Origin: Spirometra erinaceieuropaei
Taxonomy: Eukaryota; Platyhelminthes; Cestoda; Diphyllobothriidea; Diphyllobothriidae
Length of the DNA: 64,000 nt
NCBI GenBank assembly: GCA_902702965.1
Contig: CACRXP010000642.1
Coordinates: 162,963-226,962, forward strand
Direction of reading: 5' to 3'
Shown here: positions 45,725 to 57,199 of the stretch, one piece after another
Layout of the letters: the number at the start of each line of letters is the position of its first letter
Position numbering within the stretch: the first letter of the stretch is position 1
Translations under genes and position numbers: made by a program
Notes under the pieces: model-generated
Databases searched by the model: none
What the model saw: only the letters and a program-made list of their open reading frames with translations
Told to the model about the DNA's origin: nothing

Positions 45725-45974
45725 CGTACGCAATATGATAATTTTGAGGACTGAAAATTGAGCCTTACTGCAAAAACGTTGGCCATTTCTGAACGCCATT
45801 ATAAAAACACAACTTATTACTGAGTTTATTTCGATAATTTCCAATCGAAAGTCACACCTATACCATACATAAGATGACGAAGGGTTGTTGCTTCCCAAGT
45901 CAAAAGTAATTTGACCCTCTCCTCCATGGTTGTATGATTGCCAAAGTAAGGACATGTACGTCCACCATGGGAAA
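45725..45974 (-). pseudogene. Exon B copy in unit U4 (broken)
   Basis: It starts after a good acceptor (TGCTATTTCAG) and is clearly homologous to exon B, but is 250 nt long: a 4-nt deletion near the ATGTATGGTATAGG stretch shifts the frame, and the donor GT is changed to AT (CGTACG/ATGAGT). Confidence 0.75.
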
Positions 45975-45979
45975 CTGAA

Positions 45980-46560
45980 ATAGCAATTGCAAAATATGGA
46001 GGCGCCTTAGGATACGACCTATATTTATTAAACTTTAATCAAGATTCATAATATAAGAACATATAGTGAACTCTACGCAAGTTTCTCATATCTTCTGGAA
46101 CCTGTAAGCGTTCCCTAGGTCCTTCTCTCGCCGGTTCATAATTCCTTCGCAAACGGCAAGTAAAACGAACTTGTTCTTAGTTTGTGGTGCAGAAGTCAGT
46201 GTGAATGAAATTTAGCTTGCTGTCCCTATTCCATGCAAACCATCCTTCATTTGACTACCTACTAATGCAATTAATGCTTGTGACATGAAATGCCAGATTT
46301 TCACAGCTACAAGTAAGTGCACTAGGATTTAATAATGTCAGCATAACAAAGTGTGCCATTTTGTATTTCAATTGTCCTGCATGCGCATTTATGGGAAATC
46401 ATAATCGCAGAACTCCGCCAATCGATTACGGCGGCCAAGAGCCTCACATATATAAACTTTGCATGCATTGACAAGGTGACTGGCAGCTCAGACAGTGAGA
46501 CTCAGCAAGGAACTGAATTAGGTAGTTTTAATTATAGGGTTCTCTATCCTATATGCCATG
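45980..46560 (-). other. Upstream intron sequence of U4
   Basis: Aligns throughout with 5.35-5.87 kb. No intact exon. A possible relic of the small upstream exon (VRLLAAVIDW) lies near 46.40-46.46 kb on the minus strand. Confidence 0.45.
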
Positions 46561-46599
46561 GTTGATAATGGAATAAATTGCTGATACACACGATTATGC

Positions 46600-47770
46600 G
46601 AGTAACAGGAACAAGTTGATAAGAAGAAGAGACCATCGCTGAAGCAAGAACTTTATTCACCTAGCGTTTCGGATTCTCAATTAAACCCATCATCAGAGGC
46701 AGTATCAGAAACGAGCAGTCGCTGTGCTACGGCATACCTATAATAATTAACCACTCTCCCCTTCATCTGGAACAACTGCCCGCTGTTGTGCTAATGGCTT
46801 GACGGCCGACATGCAGCTTGTTAATTGCTGAAATCTCATCATCTTCGTTGGATGTTGGCATTAGAATTGCTAGGCCACCTGAGCCAACAGCCCTCGCACT
46901 CCTCGAGTGGTTAAATACCTCGGTCAATTTATGACTCAGCACAAAATATGGAGTGGGGAGATCGTTGGATTTCCTGATAGAATAGGGTTCCCTGAACCAT
47001 GACTAAAGCAACAGGTAGATCGCGCGATTATGGCCTCTAGCGAGAAGAAAGTCTTTTCCAATGGGCCGTGACCTGAGGGTTGAAGTTATTTCTTCGCAGT
47101 GTTGCCGCGTTTTCGGCGATTCGCATCCGGAACAGTCTCTTAGCTTCTCCAAAGTAGTTGCTCTGCCCGCAACACCACTAAATCCGGTAAACCATTGCAG
47201 ATGTTTTTTGTTGTGGCAGTGGATCTTTTGGTCTCATTACCTGATGCCTTATGGTTACCTCGGAGACATTCGTGATTCACGGGATGGCTAGTAAGAATTT
47301 GGGTCGTTAAGACTTTGTCGCTTGTCTCCTTTGCGCAAGCAGCGGTTGGCAAAGTTAAGCGGGTAGCCATTTTCTCTGAAATTCCGTCGAAGATAGTTGA
47401 TTTTGCCAAATATGTCTTTCGTTTCACTGCAGTGTGTTTCAGAAGGCTGATATACCGGCCTTATGCAACTGCATTTGTGGTTGATTTGGTGGTCGGTGTT
47501 GAAGTTCAGTATTGGTGTCAAGTTCCTTGCTTGTCTGAACGCTTTGATCATTAGGTAAGCACAATCTTTGCGACAGACAAAGACATCAAGGTTATTTTCT
47601 TCCTTTCCCATCTTAAATGTTATGTCAGCGAAGACGTTGTTAAGACGATCTTTGAACGTCACAACCCCATAACTGATTTCGAAAACCGCATGTCGAATAA
47701 AAATGTTTGACTGAAGTTCACCTGCCAATAGAAGCAAAGAGACGAACCTGGCGTTGGGAATAGTGTTCAC
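46600..47770 (-). pseudogene. Penelope-like element: RT thumb, linker and GIY-YIG end
   Basis: An open frame of 160 codons (47770-47288) covers the RT C-terminal region (VTFKDRLNNVFADITFKMGK, then DVFVCRKDCAY, LNFNTDHQINHKCSC) and linker (LRRNFRENGYPLNFANRCLR). The GIY-YIG domain follows in broken frames to about 46.9 kb, then the tail with the hammerhead-like core. This copy keeps more of the RT than most type-1 copies in the window. Confidence 0.8.
46663..46696 (-). ncRNA. Hammerhead-ribozyme-like motif in a PLE tail
   Basis: Minus strand: CTGATGA, T, GGGTTT, loop AATTGA, GAATCC, GAAACGC. Stem II pairs six of six with two wobble pairs. The core blocks are intact. The cleavage triplet is altered (GCT instead of GTC). 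Confidence 0.6.
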
Positions 47771-47779
47771 ATATGGGCT

Positions 47780-48200
47780 CGCTCGTGGCTAACTTCTCCG
47801 CGTATTCGAAGTATCATCACCGAGCATGGCAGGGGAACGTCATTGAACTTGTTAATAGACTGAAGTTAGTGAACCATGACTTAAGCGGCTCGCGTCTCAA
47901 GCAAAAAAACTTTTTGCAAGAATTTCGGTGTGGTCGAATTTAAAAGTGCAACCGTATCTCGTTGAATAAACGGCAACTTGTGAGCTGGCGTCATTTCTGC
48001 GCACTGCTGAAGCGTGTTTGACCATTCGTGTTCGGAGCCGTTATTCGGTTTTTCTGACGTAGTTGTTTTTTCCGTTCTCGCACCATATCCGAAAAACAAC
48101 TCCAGTCATCACCTACCTGGGTAGCGGGTCTTTCGGTTTGATTACCTGACGCCTGATGGTCGCCTCCGGCCTGTGCGCCAATACAACGAATCTTGGAAAG
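47780..48200 (-). pseudogene. PLE GIY-YIG fragment
   Basis: Minus-strand frames give an IWCENGKNNYV-like first motif, then RTRMVKHASAVRRNDASSQV and a decayed C-terminus. It abuts the RT end of the next PLE at 47.77 kb, head to tail. It occupies the place where block G of U4 would be expected. Confidence 0.65.
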
Positions 48201-48209
48201 TGATTAAAA

Positions 48210-50800
48210 AGTGCAGGAATGGAAATATTGCGGATAAAACCACTTTTTGTCTTCCGACTTTGAATTTTTCAAAAAAAGTGTTATTAGAGGAAAAACTTTG
48301 ACAATATATCTAATATACGCATTGACTACTTAATCAATCTAAGGCATGGAAAATACCCTGACAAAAGTATTGGTGATTATTTATATAAAACACAGACGTA
48401 CTATCAAGACGATTTGATTTATTGACTTATGAGGCAAAAACCGAATTTTTCGAATCTTCTTTAGTGAAGCACCATCGTATTATCAAAACGGAAGTATGGG
48501 ATTCTGAGATAATTTTATATGGCTAGATGTCCACATATTGAAGCACCCAAATTAAATGAGGGGACTATTTCCGCGTATAGAGTCCTTAGACTATGTAGGG
48601 TTCCTCGGTGAAGGCATTCATGACAAGACATTCTTGCGTCTGACGAAATTGCCTTGCAGTTCACGTTTACTTACTCTCTGCCATTGTGAGCATTTTGAAA
48701 AAATCTTTAAAATATTAAATACTCTTACCGTTTTGATGTTGTCCTTTGCTCTCCATTCCCAGGCACGACTGAATAAAATATGTACTACTGCAACAATTTG
48801 CACGATTGGATGAATTCGGTTTGCAGGTGACTGTGTACTTTGCTCATTGGAAAGAAGGCATCTGCACCCCTAATCTAGTTATAAATTCATTTTAAGTCGC
48901 AAATCGCACACCAAAATACATGTTCGTCATACTTCTTCGTTTGGCTTTACTCATGCCAGTTAGTTAAGGATTGAAGTTAACATCTAGCACTGGATGTCAT
49001 GTGGACTGTCATGGGCAAAATACTCTCTCCCAATGATATCCCAGTACATGTCCGACCTGCTTGAAATTCTCGCATGGTAAAGCAGTTTCCCATAAACTTC
49101 GACCCTGACTGACATACAGAGAACATTTCGTAGTAAAGCTTTATGTATCACCTTGACGACCTGCCGAGACTAAAGTGTGGATGCGGTCTATGTCTAAAGG
49201 AACTGAGACGAATACTTGGTCATTGTGATAACATATTTTATTCACCATCACACTCAAATTTAATCACGAGCCCAGTCTTTAAAGCACCTGTTGAGCATGT
49301 GGCTAAGCAGCTTTAGCAATTATGCCCGCTAGAGCTAACTTATCCAAGTGAAGTTTTGCCGTCCTTACACGAGAGTGGAGGATTGGCGTAAGGCGGAATG
49401 CCTTCTGGCGAACTATGGAAGCGGACCTTGGCTGATGTTCCAAACACTGCTATAAATGGATTTCCGATAAATAGGCATAATGGTGATCACATGAATAATT
49501 TTTCATCTGAAGAATAAAATTACAGAAAAAGCCGGGTGCCGGGGGAGGATGCGCACGTTTTGACCTGTGCCATTACTCAATTTTTTGTTGGTAAAAAATC
49601 TGGTCATTTGATATGTGGACTAGGTCGCTTGGAGTGGAGTGCCCAGTTGCGGGTTCGGCCGTGCCATCCACCTACGGCCTCCCCGCCTCCGGTCTCCTGC
49701 GATCTCTCCTGACACCAGCTCGAGTGTGTAAGGAGGATTGAGGCAGTTAGACGAATTGAAAGTTATCTACCACTGTAAACTAACTCAAACACAAGTTGCC
49801 ATGCCTGATATTACCATTCTGTGGGCCATTCTGTGGACACCGTCGGCAACAAGGTTCGAGATGTCGCATTTGTGTTTAGCTTCGCAAAAATGTCAACTAG
49901 CCCAAAACAATGATCATTTTCATTAAAAGCTTTGCAGTGATCGTAAACCACATAGTTCCTCTAACAGCCTTTGCATTCGCTTTTTAACACGCTTCGTTTT
50001 TTTGTTTTCTCAATTTGCGGATCGCCATGACACACGTCTTTATGAGAGGTCTGGTAGGAGATGTTTGTTTGCTAATGGCTAACCCAATTAGACCCTTTCA
50101 GTCGATTTGAGTCCGCATGTTTAGCCAGATAGGTTATGTGATTACCTTTACGATCCGCCTTTAAAATATTCTTATTGTCGTCTAGACATCCACCAGGTCA
50201 CATTAAAATGTGTTGATGTCTTGTATCGTGTAGTGTGATTAATTGGGATGGTTTTGATTTAGGAATATCTACTTTTTAGTATATCCGTGTAAACACTTCT
50301 TATTATCAGTGTTTGTCGGTAATAGCATACTGCCTCTATCATGCGCCTCTGTGCGACTGCTGGTTGGGCTCGAGTGACAGCCCGTAAGGCACAACGGAAC
50401 TAGCGAGTTTCGTAAGAACAATCGGTGAGCGTCCCTTACCACTACGTATCATGTTAAAACGCACTGCACTCAGTAAAAAGTTTGGCTAACCGCATACTCA
50501 AATTACGATATCTTAAAATTCAAAGTCAAAAATCCTTCTTGTCAGGCCTTAATCTCCTCACTATCTTTAATTTATTGTGTTTATTGTTTACACGATCAAA
50601 TTAGTAGGGTACTTTCAGTGGCACCAGTTGCGGACAGGTAAGTGGGACAACGTCTGTTTGTTAAACAGCACGACCCCTCTGTGTCAAGCAGTTAGGATGT
50701 TGGTGAGGCTGAAATGTAAGCGTGGCAATGCTAAAAATACGCAACGTCGGCATAAGGATAGGTGACTGTGATGGCGGCATGTTCGATCTCAGTTTGCGCA
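48210..50800 (+). repeat. Duplicated segment matching 8.76-11.3 kb
   Basis: 48.23-48.40 kb aligns with 8.80-8.97 kb, and 49.62-50.77 kb with 10.23-11.22 kb. The foldback and TIR elements of 9.0-10.2 kb are absent here. A 110-bp repeat matching 9.27-9.40 kb sits at 50.335-50.445 kb instead. No coding exon is recognised. Confidence 0.6.
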
Positions 50801-52200
50801 TTTCGGTCGGACAGGGTGCAGGCGGTGTGAATGAGGTCAGTTTTGGAGAGAATCATCTCATAAGAACAGTGCTGAAAGAAAAGAAGAAAGTAATAAATTG
50901 ACAATGCGATCGACACAATTCTACGCCGTCGTGAAAAACATTATTGTTATAATATTCTATCAAGTAGGTCGGAGCAGGAAACCGCCTGGCTGTTTTTGAT
51001 GATTAAATGCAACAGTTTCATCAGTATAACCGAGCTATATGCAATCACTGGGGGACCGTAGCTGATTAATATAAAGCTGTGAGATGTGTACCAAAAAAAC
51101 ACCAAGAGACTTGAGAAAAAAATATATGCATATACGGTTTTGGTAGATTAGCGCTCACAGAACGCGGTAAGGTGCACGTTTGTCCCCTGTGCCTTGGGGT
51201 CCAGTCTCTGGCCCCGGCAGCATCCACACGCCAGCAAGTAATGTATACAGAATAACATTATCGACAAGTAAATGGGAAACTGGAATGGCCAGTCTTGGTT
51301 TACTAGCCATCAGCAGTCTTCATATTCGACCGCAGACTCTGAGAACCCTGAGGATAACTAGAATGAATATGGGGGAGGGCAAATTAGGTGGACATTTGCG
51401 CAATCAGGAAAAACTGCCAAGTATTAATGTAGTTAAAAAGAATAAGATTAATTTCAGAAATGCACTACATATAATAATCTATTAGATAATCCTATGGTGC
51501 AGGCAATATTGGTCGTACGAGTCGTCGCCTGTCTACAATAATATGAGAAAACCTGCAGTCATAACTGACGAAAGGTAAAATTAAGAGCATACATTTAGGG
51601 ACCTAGCTAATGACATGCGTCGAAATTTACCGATGATTGCCAATCACTCGCGAACCGACACCATTTAATGAGTCCGATTTCTATGGTTATTAACTACAAG
51701 TTTAAAAGGATGAAAAACAGAAAGAATAGTTAATGGCAGTGTTGCGTTATTTAGAAATGTCGATTTATTTTGAAAAGCGCAATATCCCGAAAACTGCAAT
51801 AATGGCTCTAATTAAGTCAAGTTCGGTTTTAGATGTACAGAATGTATGTTCATAATAAAATCGAGAAAAATATGAGAGAAGAGATAAAATAACATCTAAT
51901 ACCAGTGTTCTAGTGAAGTTTACGTCTAAATATCGTGTAATAAGTAGTGTGATTGCATAGATGACAGTTTGTCAACTGCCTTCATTCTGAGCGCAGATTC
52001 CAAAACAGTTTCCAGTGAGTCCTCCTTTTTGTTTGATTGAAGTAATTAAGATGAGGTTCAACAAGAGAAGCTGGATTTTGTTTCGTTTCATCGATGGGGA
52101 TGTCGTATGATTTATTAAACGGCCAATTAATATGTTTCATTTATTGCCTAATTGTTCTTCGTTACCTATATTTTTAAAAAAATTCTGACTTGGAAAACGA
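50800..52200 (+). other. Gene-free stretch with a second tail-type piece
   Basis: 51.61-51.93 kb aligns in the same orientation with 59.84-60.14 kb (the region just after exon A of U3), with runs such as GCGTCGAAATTTACCGATG and GAACCGACACCATTTAATG. 51.24-51.33 kb resembles the short element at 9.03-9.09 kb. No gene is recognised. Confidence 0.45.
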
Positions 52201-52224
52201 CAAGTGGTTTCACCAAAAACACCG

Positions 52225-52625
52225 TCATTCACAAAATTGTGAATCATTTTCCATTCTCCGGGGATTTTCATGTTGTAGAAAGTCCCCGGAAAATGCAAAC
52301 TTCTTTGTGTGCATTATTTGAATTGACGAATTTTCCAAGGGCACCATTTGGTGACGGCCAATCAAGTAGTTTATATTCAGAAGATGAACTTCACAAGCCC
52401 ATGAAAGCAAATGGACGACATCAGAAACACCGTTACCAATATCAAGAAAAGCAAACCTTTTAGAAAATGACAGTGATTTTCGCACTGAATTTGTAAGTCT
52501 ATGGAGAACGCGAATCACCGTTCTGATACTCTTTGTGTCCGCAAATAGAATAGAAACGTTTTGGCCTGGGTAAGGTGTCAAACCGCGGACGAATCGAATT
52601 TGGGCTCCATTATCTCTTCTCCGGT
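52225..52625 (-). CDS. Exon G of unit U3: unrecognised, open frame
   Basis: This is the best-kept copy of block G. It starts after TTGCTAATAG, an acceptor conserved at the same position in U1 and U2, and stays open for 133 codons to TGA. The peptide includes NGAQIRFVRGLTPYPGQNVS, VIRVLHRLTN, KRFAFLDIGNGVSDVVHLL and WACEVHLLNINYLIGRHQ. The ALTPxPxQNV and FAFL segments recur in the other copies. It runs divergently from exons B and A of U3. Exon I, its likely upstream exon, is decayed in this unit (54.40-54.56 kb) and separated from G by PLE insertions, so this gene copy may still be dead despite the open exon. No family is recognised. Confidence 0.45.
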
Positions 52626-52994
52626 CTATTAGCAAGCTAGTACATTTTCAGGCTTGCAAATTACACAACCGCGCATTTTTTAAATAGAGTACTTTTTTTC
52701 AATCTAACACAAGTACCTCTTCCGCCATATAAGATGATGGAAAAATACACTTAGAAGAATCTACCGTTTAACGGCTAGGTGGCATAGCACCCAACCATGC
52801 CATAGCATGCTAACGATCAACACAGTTCCAATGTCGGAGCATTTTGACGAGAAAATACTGTGCTTCTAAATAGGATGCAAAATGTAGAGAATTATATGTG
52901 CACCCTGCTCGAGACAATATCAATATGATGGGTTCTTGCATAAGGGGCTGTAGTAATTACAGGATGCAGTCGCAATGCTACCGCAAGCCTATGA

Positions 52995-53570
52995 ATACTC
53001 ACGGCTCCCTACCCCTAATCCGGGATCGTTCACTTGGTGTGATGATCCTTTGAAAGCCGACATTCGCATCGTTAATTGCCGCAAGTTCATCACGGTTGTT
53101 GGATATTGGTGTGATTGTTGCTCGACCATTTGACCATCCGACCCTGGCGTTGGGGACAGTCTTCACCTGTGTGCTCCCCGCGTGGAAAAGTTCTTCGCCT
53201 AGGCAAAGTCGCAGCACCGTGTATGGGGATCAGTTAGCCATGATTTAAGCAGTTCGCAGCAAACGCGGATGTCAAATCTAGCGAGAATTTTGGCTTCATC
53301 GAATTCGGGTGTGTGGCCGAACCTCATCGAATGAGTCGCAACTTGTGAGCTGGCGTCATATGCTCCACAATGCTGCCACTTGTTTGGCCGTTCGCTTTCG
53401 GGGAAGTCTTAAGGTTTCACCGACGTACTTGCTTTGTCCCCTTCTGCATAAGATTCGATATACGACTCCAGATGTTTCTTGCAGTGGCAGCGTGTCGTTC
53501 GATTTTATTATCTGACGCTTGACGGTTGTCTTCGGTCTGTGTCCAACCCCAACCGAAGTGCTCGGACCCC
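52995..53570 (-). pseudogene. PLE GIY-YIG fragment, minus strand
   Basis: Frames on the minus strand give VGVGHRPKTTVKRQIIKSND, a YRILCRRGQSKYVGETLRL first-motif region, FDEAKILARFDIRV and the tail DELAAINDANVGFQRIITPS. Several frameshifts. It is head to head with the plus-strand PLE that starts at 53.575 kb. Confidence 0.75.
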
Positions 53571-53574
53571 AAAA

Positions 53575-54345
53575 TGCGATGAGCGATTCAACATACCATG
53601 AACGTTTCGGAAGTGGTCAGCCGTCTTCTCGAAAGATTTGGGGTTGGAGGTGCTCACAGATCGGAGGCAACTATCAAGCGTCAGGTAATGAAACCGCAAA
53701 ATGCGCTGTTACAGTAAGAAACAGCTGAAATCGTTCATGGCATCTGATGCAGTTGCGGGCAAAGCAGCGACGTTGGAAAAACCGGAAGTCTGCTCCAAAC
53801 GCCAATGGCCAAACACACTGCAGCAGTTCTGAGAAATGACGCCAACTCTCACGTCACTGCCCATTCGACGAGACTCGGCCACACATTCAAATTTTATGAG
53901 GCCGAAATTCTCGTGAGGTTTGATAATCGCGTGAGCCACGAACTGTTTAAATGATGGTTCGCTCGTTCCAGGCTATTAACGAGTGCAACGACCTTGCCCT
54001 TCCCTACTCGATGCTGACACATCGCCTAGACGGAGAAATTTGCCACGCGGAAGACCGCAGTTGAAGAATGTTCCCAAAGCCAATGTCAGTGTATCAGATA
54101 GTCGAGAAATCATCAGACCCATATGCAACACCCGTGATGAAATTGCAGAAGTTAACGATGCGAATGTCGGCTTTTAAACGATCATCACCCCAAGAGAACG
54201 ATCGCTGACTAAGGGGGGCGCCGTGAATATTCATAGGTATGCGGTGGCATGGCAACAGCATCCTATAAATACTGCAGCCCCTTGTGCATGTACCCCCAGT
54301 ATGCACTATTGTCTCTGATGACGGGTTCGAGCTGGAATCCGAATA
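53575..54345 (+). pseudogene. PLE GIY-YIG fragment with tail, plus strand
   Basis: Reads NVSEVVSRLLERFGVGGAHR, then CSCGQSSDVGKTGSLLQTPM, AKHTAAVLRNDANSHVTAHS and FYEAEILVRFDNRVSHELFK before a stop, then a tail with CTATAAATACTGCAGCC and a hammerhead-like core. Stops are present in the GIY-YIG region. Confidence 0.75.
54315..54343 (+). ncRNA. Hammerhead-ribozyme-like core in a PLE tail
   Basis: CTGATGA, C, GGGTTC, loop GAGCTG, GAATCC, GAA. Stem II pairs six of six with one G-U. The following AAC is changed to TAC, so cleavage activity is doubtful. Confidence 0.5.
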
Positions 54346-54399
54346 CTTTAGGCAAGTAAAGCTTTTGTCCCTGCGATCGTGTCCGTTTCACGGCCGCTT

Positions 54400-54560
54400 C
54401 CACGGGGTCGTCTTTTCGCTTCATTTGGCAATTGAGCGGCAGTCAAACCACCTTAGTTGACATTGCGACTTCCAAAATGCTTTAGGACTTTATTAGCGTT
54501 CAATGAAATACTTGCACTCCATTATTGTTACACCCAGAAATGAGCCTTGCAAAAAGTGAA
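54400..54560 (-). pseudogene. Exon I copy in unit U3 (broken)
   Basis: On the minus strand GGGTGTAACAATAATGGAGTG, TATTTCATTGAACG and AAGGTGGTTTGACTGCCG align with exon I at 35.82-35.96 kb. Stops interrupt the frame. Confidence 0.5.
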
Positions 54561-54769
54561 TTTATATGATTCGATTGGGGTTGTATTTCTCTCTTTCACC
54601 CAAACGTATGTCAAGCTCAACGCTTCTAGCTCATTGCATTGTCATCGGTATTTATCATGCCACTTTTATCTCCTGTGCAAAATTATTATTAATTATGCAT
54701 ATTTATATGCAATGATTGTAGTGAAGGTCGTTAAATATTGTCTGCATTCATTCCATTAATAAGACGCAG

Positions 54770-55195
54770 AAGCGTTCGATGAATGAACGTTATTTGCCTG
54801 ACAATTCAGATTCTCGCTGGGACCCATCAGTAGGGACAGCGACAGGAACGGGTAATTCGTGCAGAAGAAGTTGCAGTGTTCATAGGATGCATTCGCTATG
54901 CCACTGAATAACTATCATGATTAACCGCTCTTCCCTTTATCGGGAATTGCCATTCGCTGGTGCGCTAATTGCTTGATGACCGGCAGGCAAAATGTTAACT
55001 GTTGAAATATTATCATCCGTGTTGGATGCTGCCGTGATGTGGACGATAACTTTGTCGTCATTGGACGGGGTCAGGAGGAACTGTTCAAAGGACGTCTTAA
55101 CAACGCCTGCCTGGGCATACAGTTTACGATGGAGACGGAAGAAATTAACCAGCTGGCCTTCCTTCATACCCTCGCCTGTCCCATGATTGGGGTGA
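54770..55195 (-). pseudogene. PLE C-terminal tail, minus strand
   Basis: The end of a type-1 PLE: coding relic with DDNISTVNILPAGHQAIS-type residues, then the noncoding tail matching 6.04-6.2 kb and 46.7-46.85 kb. A degenerate hammerhead-like segment lies near 54.80-54.84 kb. It is head to head with the PLE starting at 55.2 kb. Confidence 0.65.
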
Positions 55196-55199
55196 CCTA

Positions 55200-56045
55200 A
55201 ATACCAAAGTGCTCAGAAAAGCGATGAACCCACAGCAAATATTGAACTTCAACAGAAACCACCTAATCAGCCACAAATGCGGCTGCGTAAGCACGCGTTA
55301 TCAGCGTGCTGAGATGCGATGCAGTTAAACGGGAAGCAAAGTTGCCGAATTCCGATAACTTTGACGAGTTTTCAGAGAAAATGGATACTCGCGCAACTTC
55401 GCCAGCTAATACGTGCTCTAACGATACGAACGAAAAAGTCGCAGCGACCTCAATTTCTTACAAACGATTCAATGCATAACGAATGACTGCGATGTCGTAA
55501 CTGACCGTTAAGCAGCATTTGGTTTTGGGGTTCCACGTAGGCGGACGACAACTATTAAGCGTCAGGTGATGAGACCAAAAGATTCACTGCCACGGCAAGA
55601 AACTTCTGAGGTAGTTTACCATATCTGGTGCAGTTGTGGGCAAAGCAACTAGGTCGGAGAAACTGGAAGACAGCTCCGAACACGAATAACCAAACACGCT
55701 GCAGCGGTGTTAAGAAATGACGTTCATCTGACGAGACTCGGCCACACATTCAACTTTGATGAGGCCGATATTATCGTGAGGGTTGATCATTGCGTGCGCC
55801 GCGAGCTGTTTGAATCATGGTTCACTGGTTCCAGTCTATTAACAAGTGCAAGAACATTCACACTAGATTTTTTGCTGAGGGATAGTCTGGCCAAATAATT
55901 ACCCGCCCGGTAAGCGCGCAGGCCAGCGAGACAGATGACCGCGCCATCATCACACCAGCATCCAACAAGTAACAATTTGCATGCCGACCGTCCAACCATT
56001 AGCGCACCAGTGGCTAACAACTCTGGATGAAGTGGAGAACGGAAA
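55200..56045 (+). pseudogene. PLE: RT end, linker and GIY-YIG domain, plus strand
   Basis: Frames give ILNFNRNHLISHKCGCVSTR (RT end), VFRENGYSRNFAS (linker), RRTTIKRQVMRPKDSLPRQE, a VYHIWCSCGQS first motif, TRITKHAAAVLRNDVH and VRRELFESWFTGSSLLTS. Stops and a deletion between VLRNDVH and TRLGH are present. Same place in the unit as the PLE at 6.0-6.76 kb in U1, directly upstream of the B intron. Confidence 0.75.
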
Positions 56046-56159
56046 TTTTCATAAGTATGCAGTAACAGTTTAATTCATTACCATCCGTGGCATATAAGAT
56101 ACAGAGCCCGATAATCAAAAGTATCCTTCTCAAGTCTATACTCAGTGTAGCAACCAGTC

Positions 56160-56674
56160 CCGATGTCAAATGCATGTCAAGTTAATATTTGTGAGGCTAT
56201 TGGTTGACCAAATCTGTTGGGCAGAGTTCTGCGATAATTATTTCCCATAAATGCGTAAGCAGGACAGTGAAAATACAAAATGACACACTTTTATATTTTA
56301 GCACTATTTATTTCAAGTGCACTTGCTTGTATATGTGAGAATCTGGCATTGCATGTTAAAAGCACCTACTGCATAATTAGCTGATCAAACGGAGGATGGT
56401 TTGCGTATAATATTAGAAAGCAAGCTTAATTTAATTCGCATTGATTTCATTACCAGAAAAAAAGAACGAATTCGTTATACTTGCAGTTCCCGTAGGCGTT
56501 ATATGTTGGTGTAGATGAAACCTAGGGACAGAAACGCGTTCAGGTTCCAGGATGCATTATAAACTTGCTCAGTGTTTCCTCTGTCTTGTTTTATTATGAG
56601 TCTTAATAAAAGTGCACTTATTATTATTTATAGCCTAAGACATTTCACAGAGTCTGCTAATATATTATTTTCAG
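56160..56674 (+). other. Upstream intron of the A/B gene in U3
   Basis: Aligns with 5.35-5.85 kb (minus), 45.98-46.45 kb (minus) and 38.1-38.6 kb (plus). Ends in the acceptor TATTATTTTCAG of exon B. A possible small upstream exon relic (VRLLVDQI) lies near 56.19 kb. Confidence 0.5.
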
Positions 56675-56928
56675 TTTTGCATGGAGAACATGCATGTCCT
56701 TACTTTGACAATCGTACAACAATGGAGAAGAGAGTCGAAGGTCTATTGACTTGGGAGACGACAACTCTTCATCGTCTTATGAAGGGTAGACAAAGATGTG
56801 AAGTTCGACTGAATATGATCGAAGTCAACTCAGTGACAAATTGTGTTTCTATAACGGCGTTGAAAAACGGCCAAAGTTTCCGATGTAAGGCTCGATTTTC
56901 AGTCCTCAGAATTATCGTATTACGATCG
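56675..56928 (+). CDS. Exon B of unit U3: internal coding exon of the A/B gene family
   Basis: A 254-nt open internal exon between the acceptor TATTATTTTCAG and the strong donor GTGAGT (after TTACGATCG). It has exactly the length of exon B in U1. The peptide includes LHGEHACPYFDNRTT, MEKRVEGLLTWETTTLHRLM, NMIEVNSVTNCVSITALKN and RCKARFSVLRIIVLRS. It ends in phase 0 and would splice to exon A at 59293, giving about 184 residues for the two exons together. The intron between them holds the PLE fossil. The exon is mixed-charge with three or four cysteines. I recognise no domain. An upstream exon is required, because the frame is open to the acceptor. Confidence 0.65.
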
Positions 56929-57199
56929 GTGAGTTTGCCTTTTCGTCAGCATATATGCGTAATGCTTAGCGGTGAAAATAAGTTATCGTTTTTGAAATCA
57001 AAACCTTTATCAATTTCGATTACGCGAGCGATTGATTCCGTGGACTTTTGTGTTACAAACATTCATTCCTGATATAAGTTTACATTTTTAAGTCCAAATT
57101 ATGACGTTGCAGTCAGAATGCATTCATTGTAAACCGGTATTGACCAACACCGTCAGATTAACTCGACTATAAATTGCATTATAAATGATCGGTATACGC

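Noticed and set aside
52152..52463. Plus-strand 103-codon open frame overlapping exon G of U3
   Set aside because: The conserved acceptor and the homology to U1 and U2 support the minus-strand reading; the plus-strand frame is not kept in the other copies.
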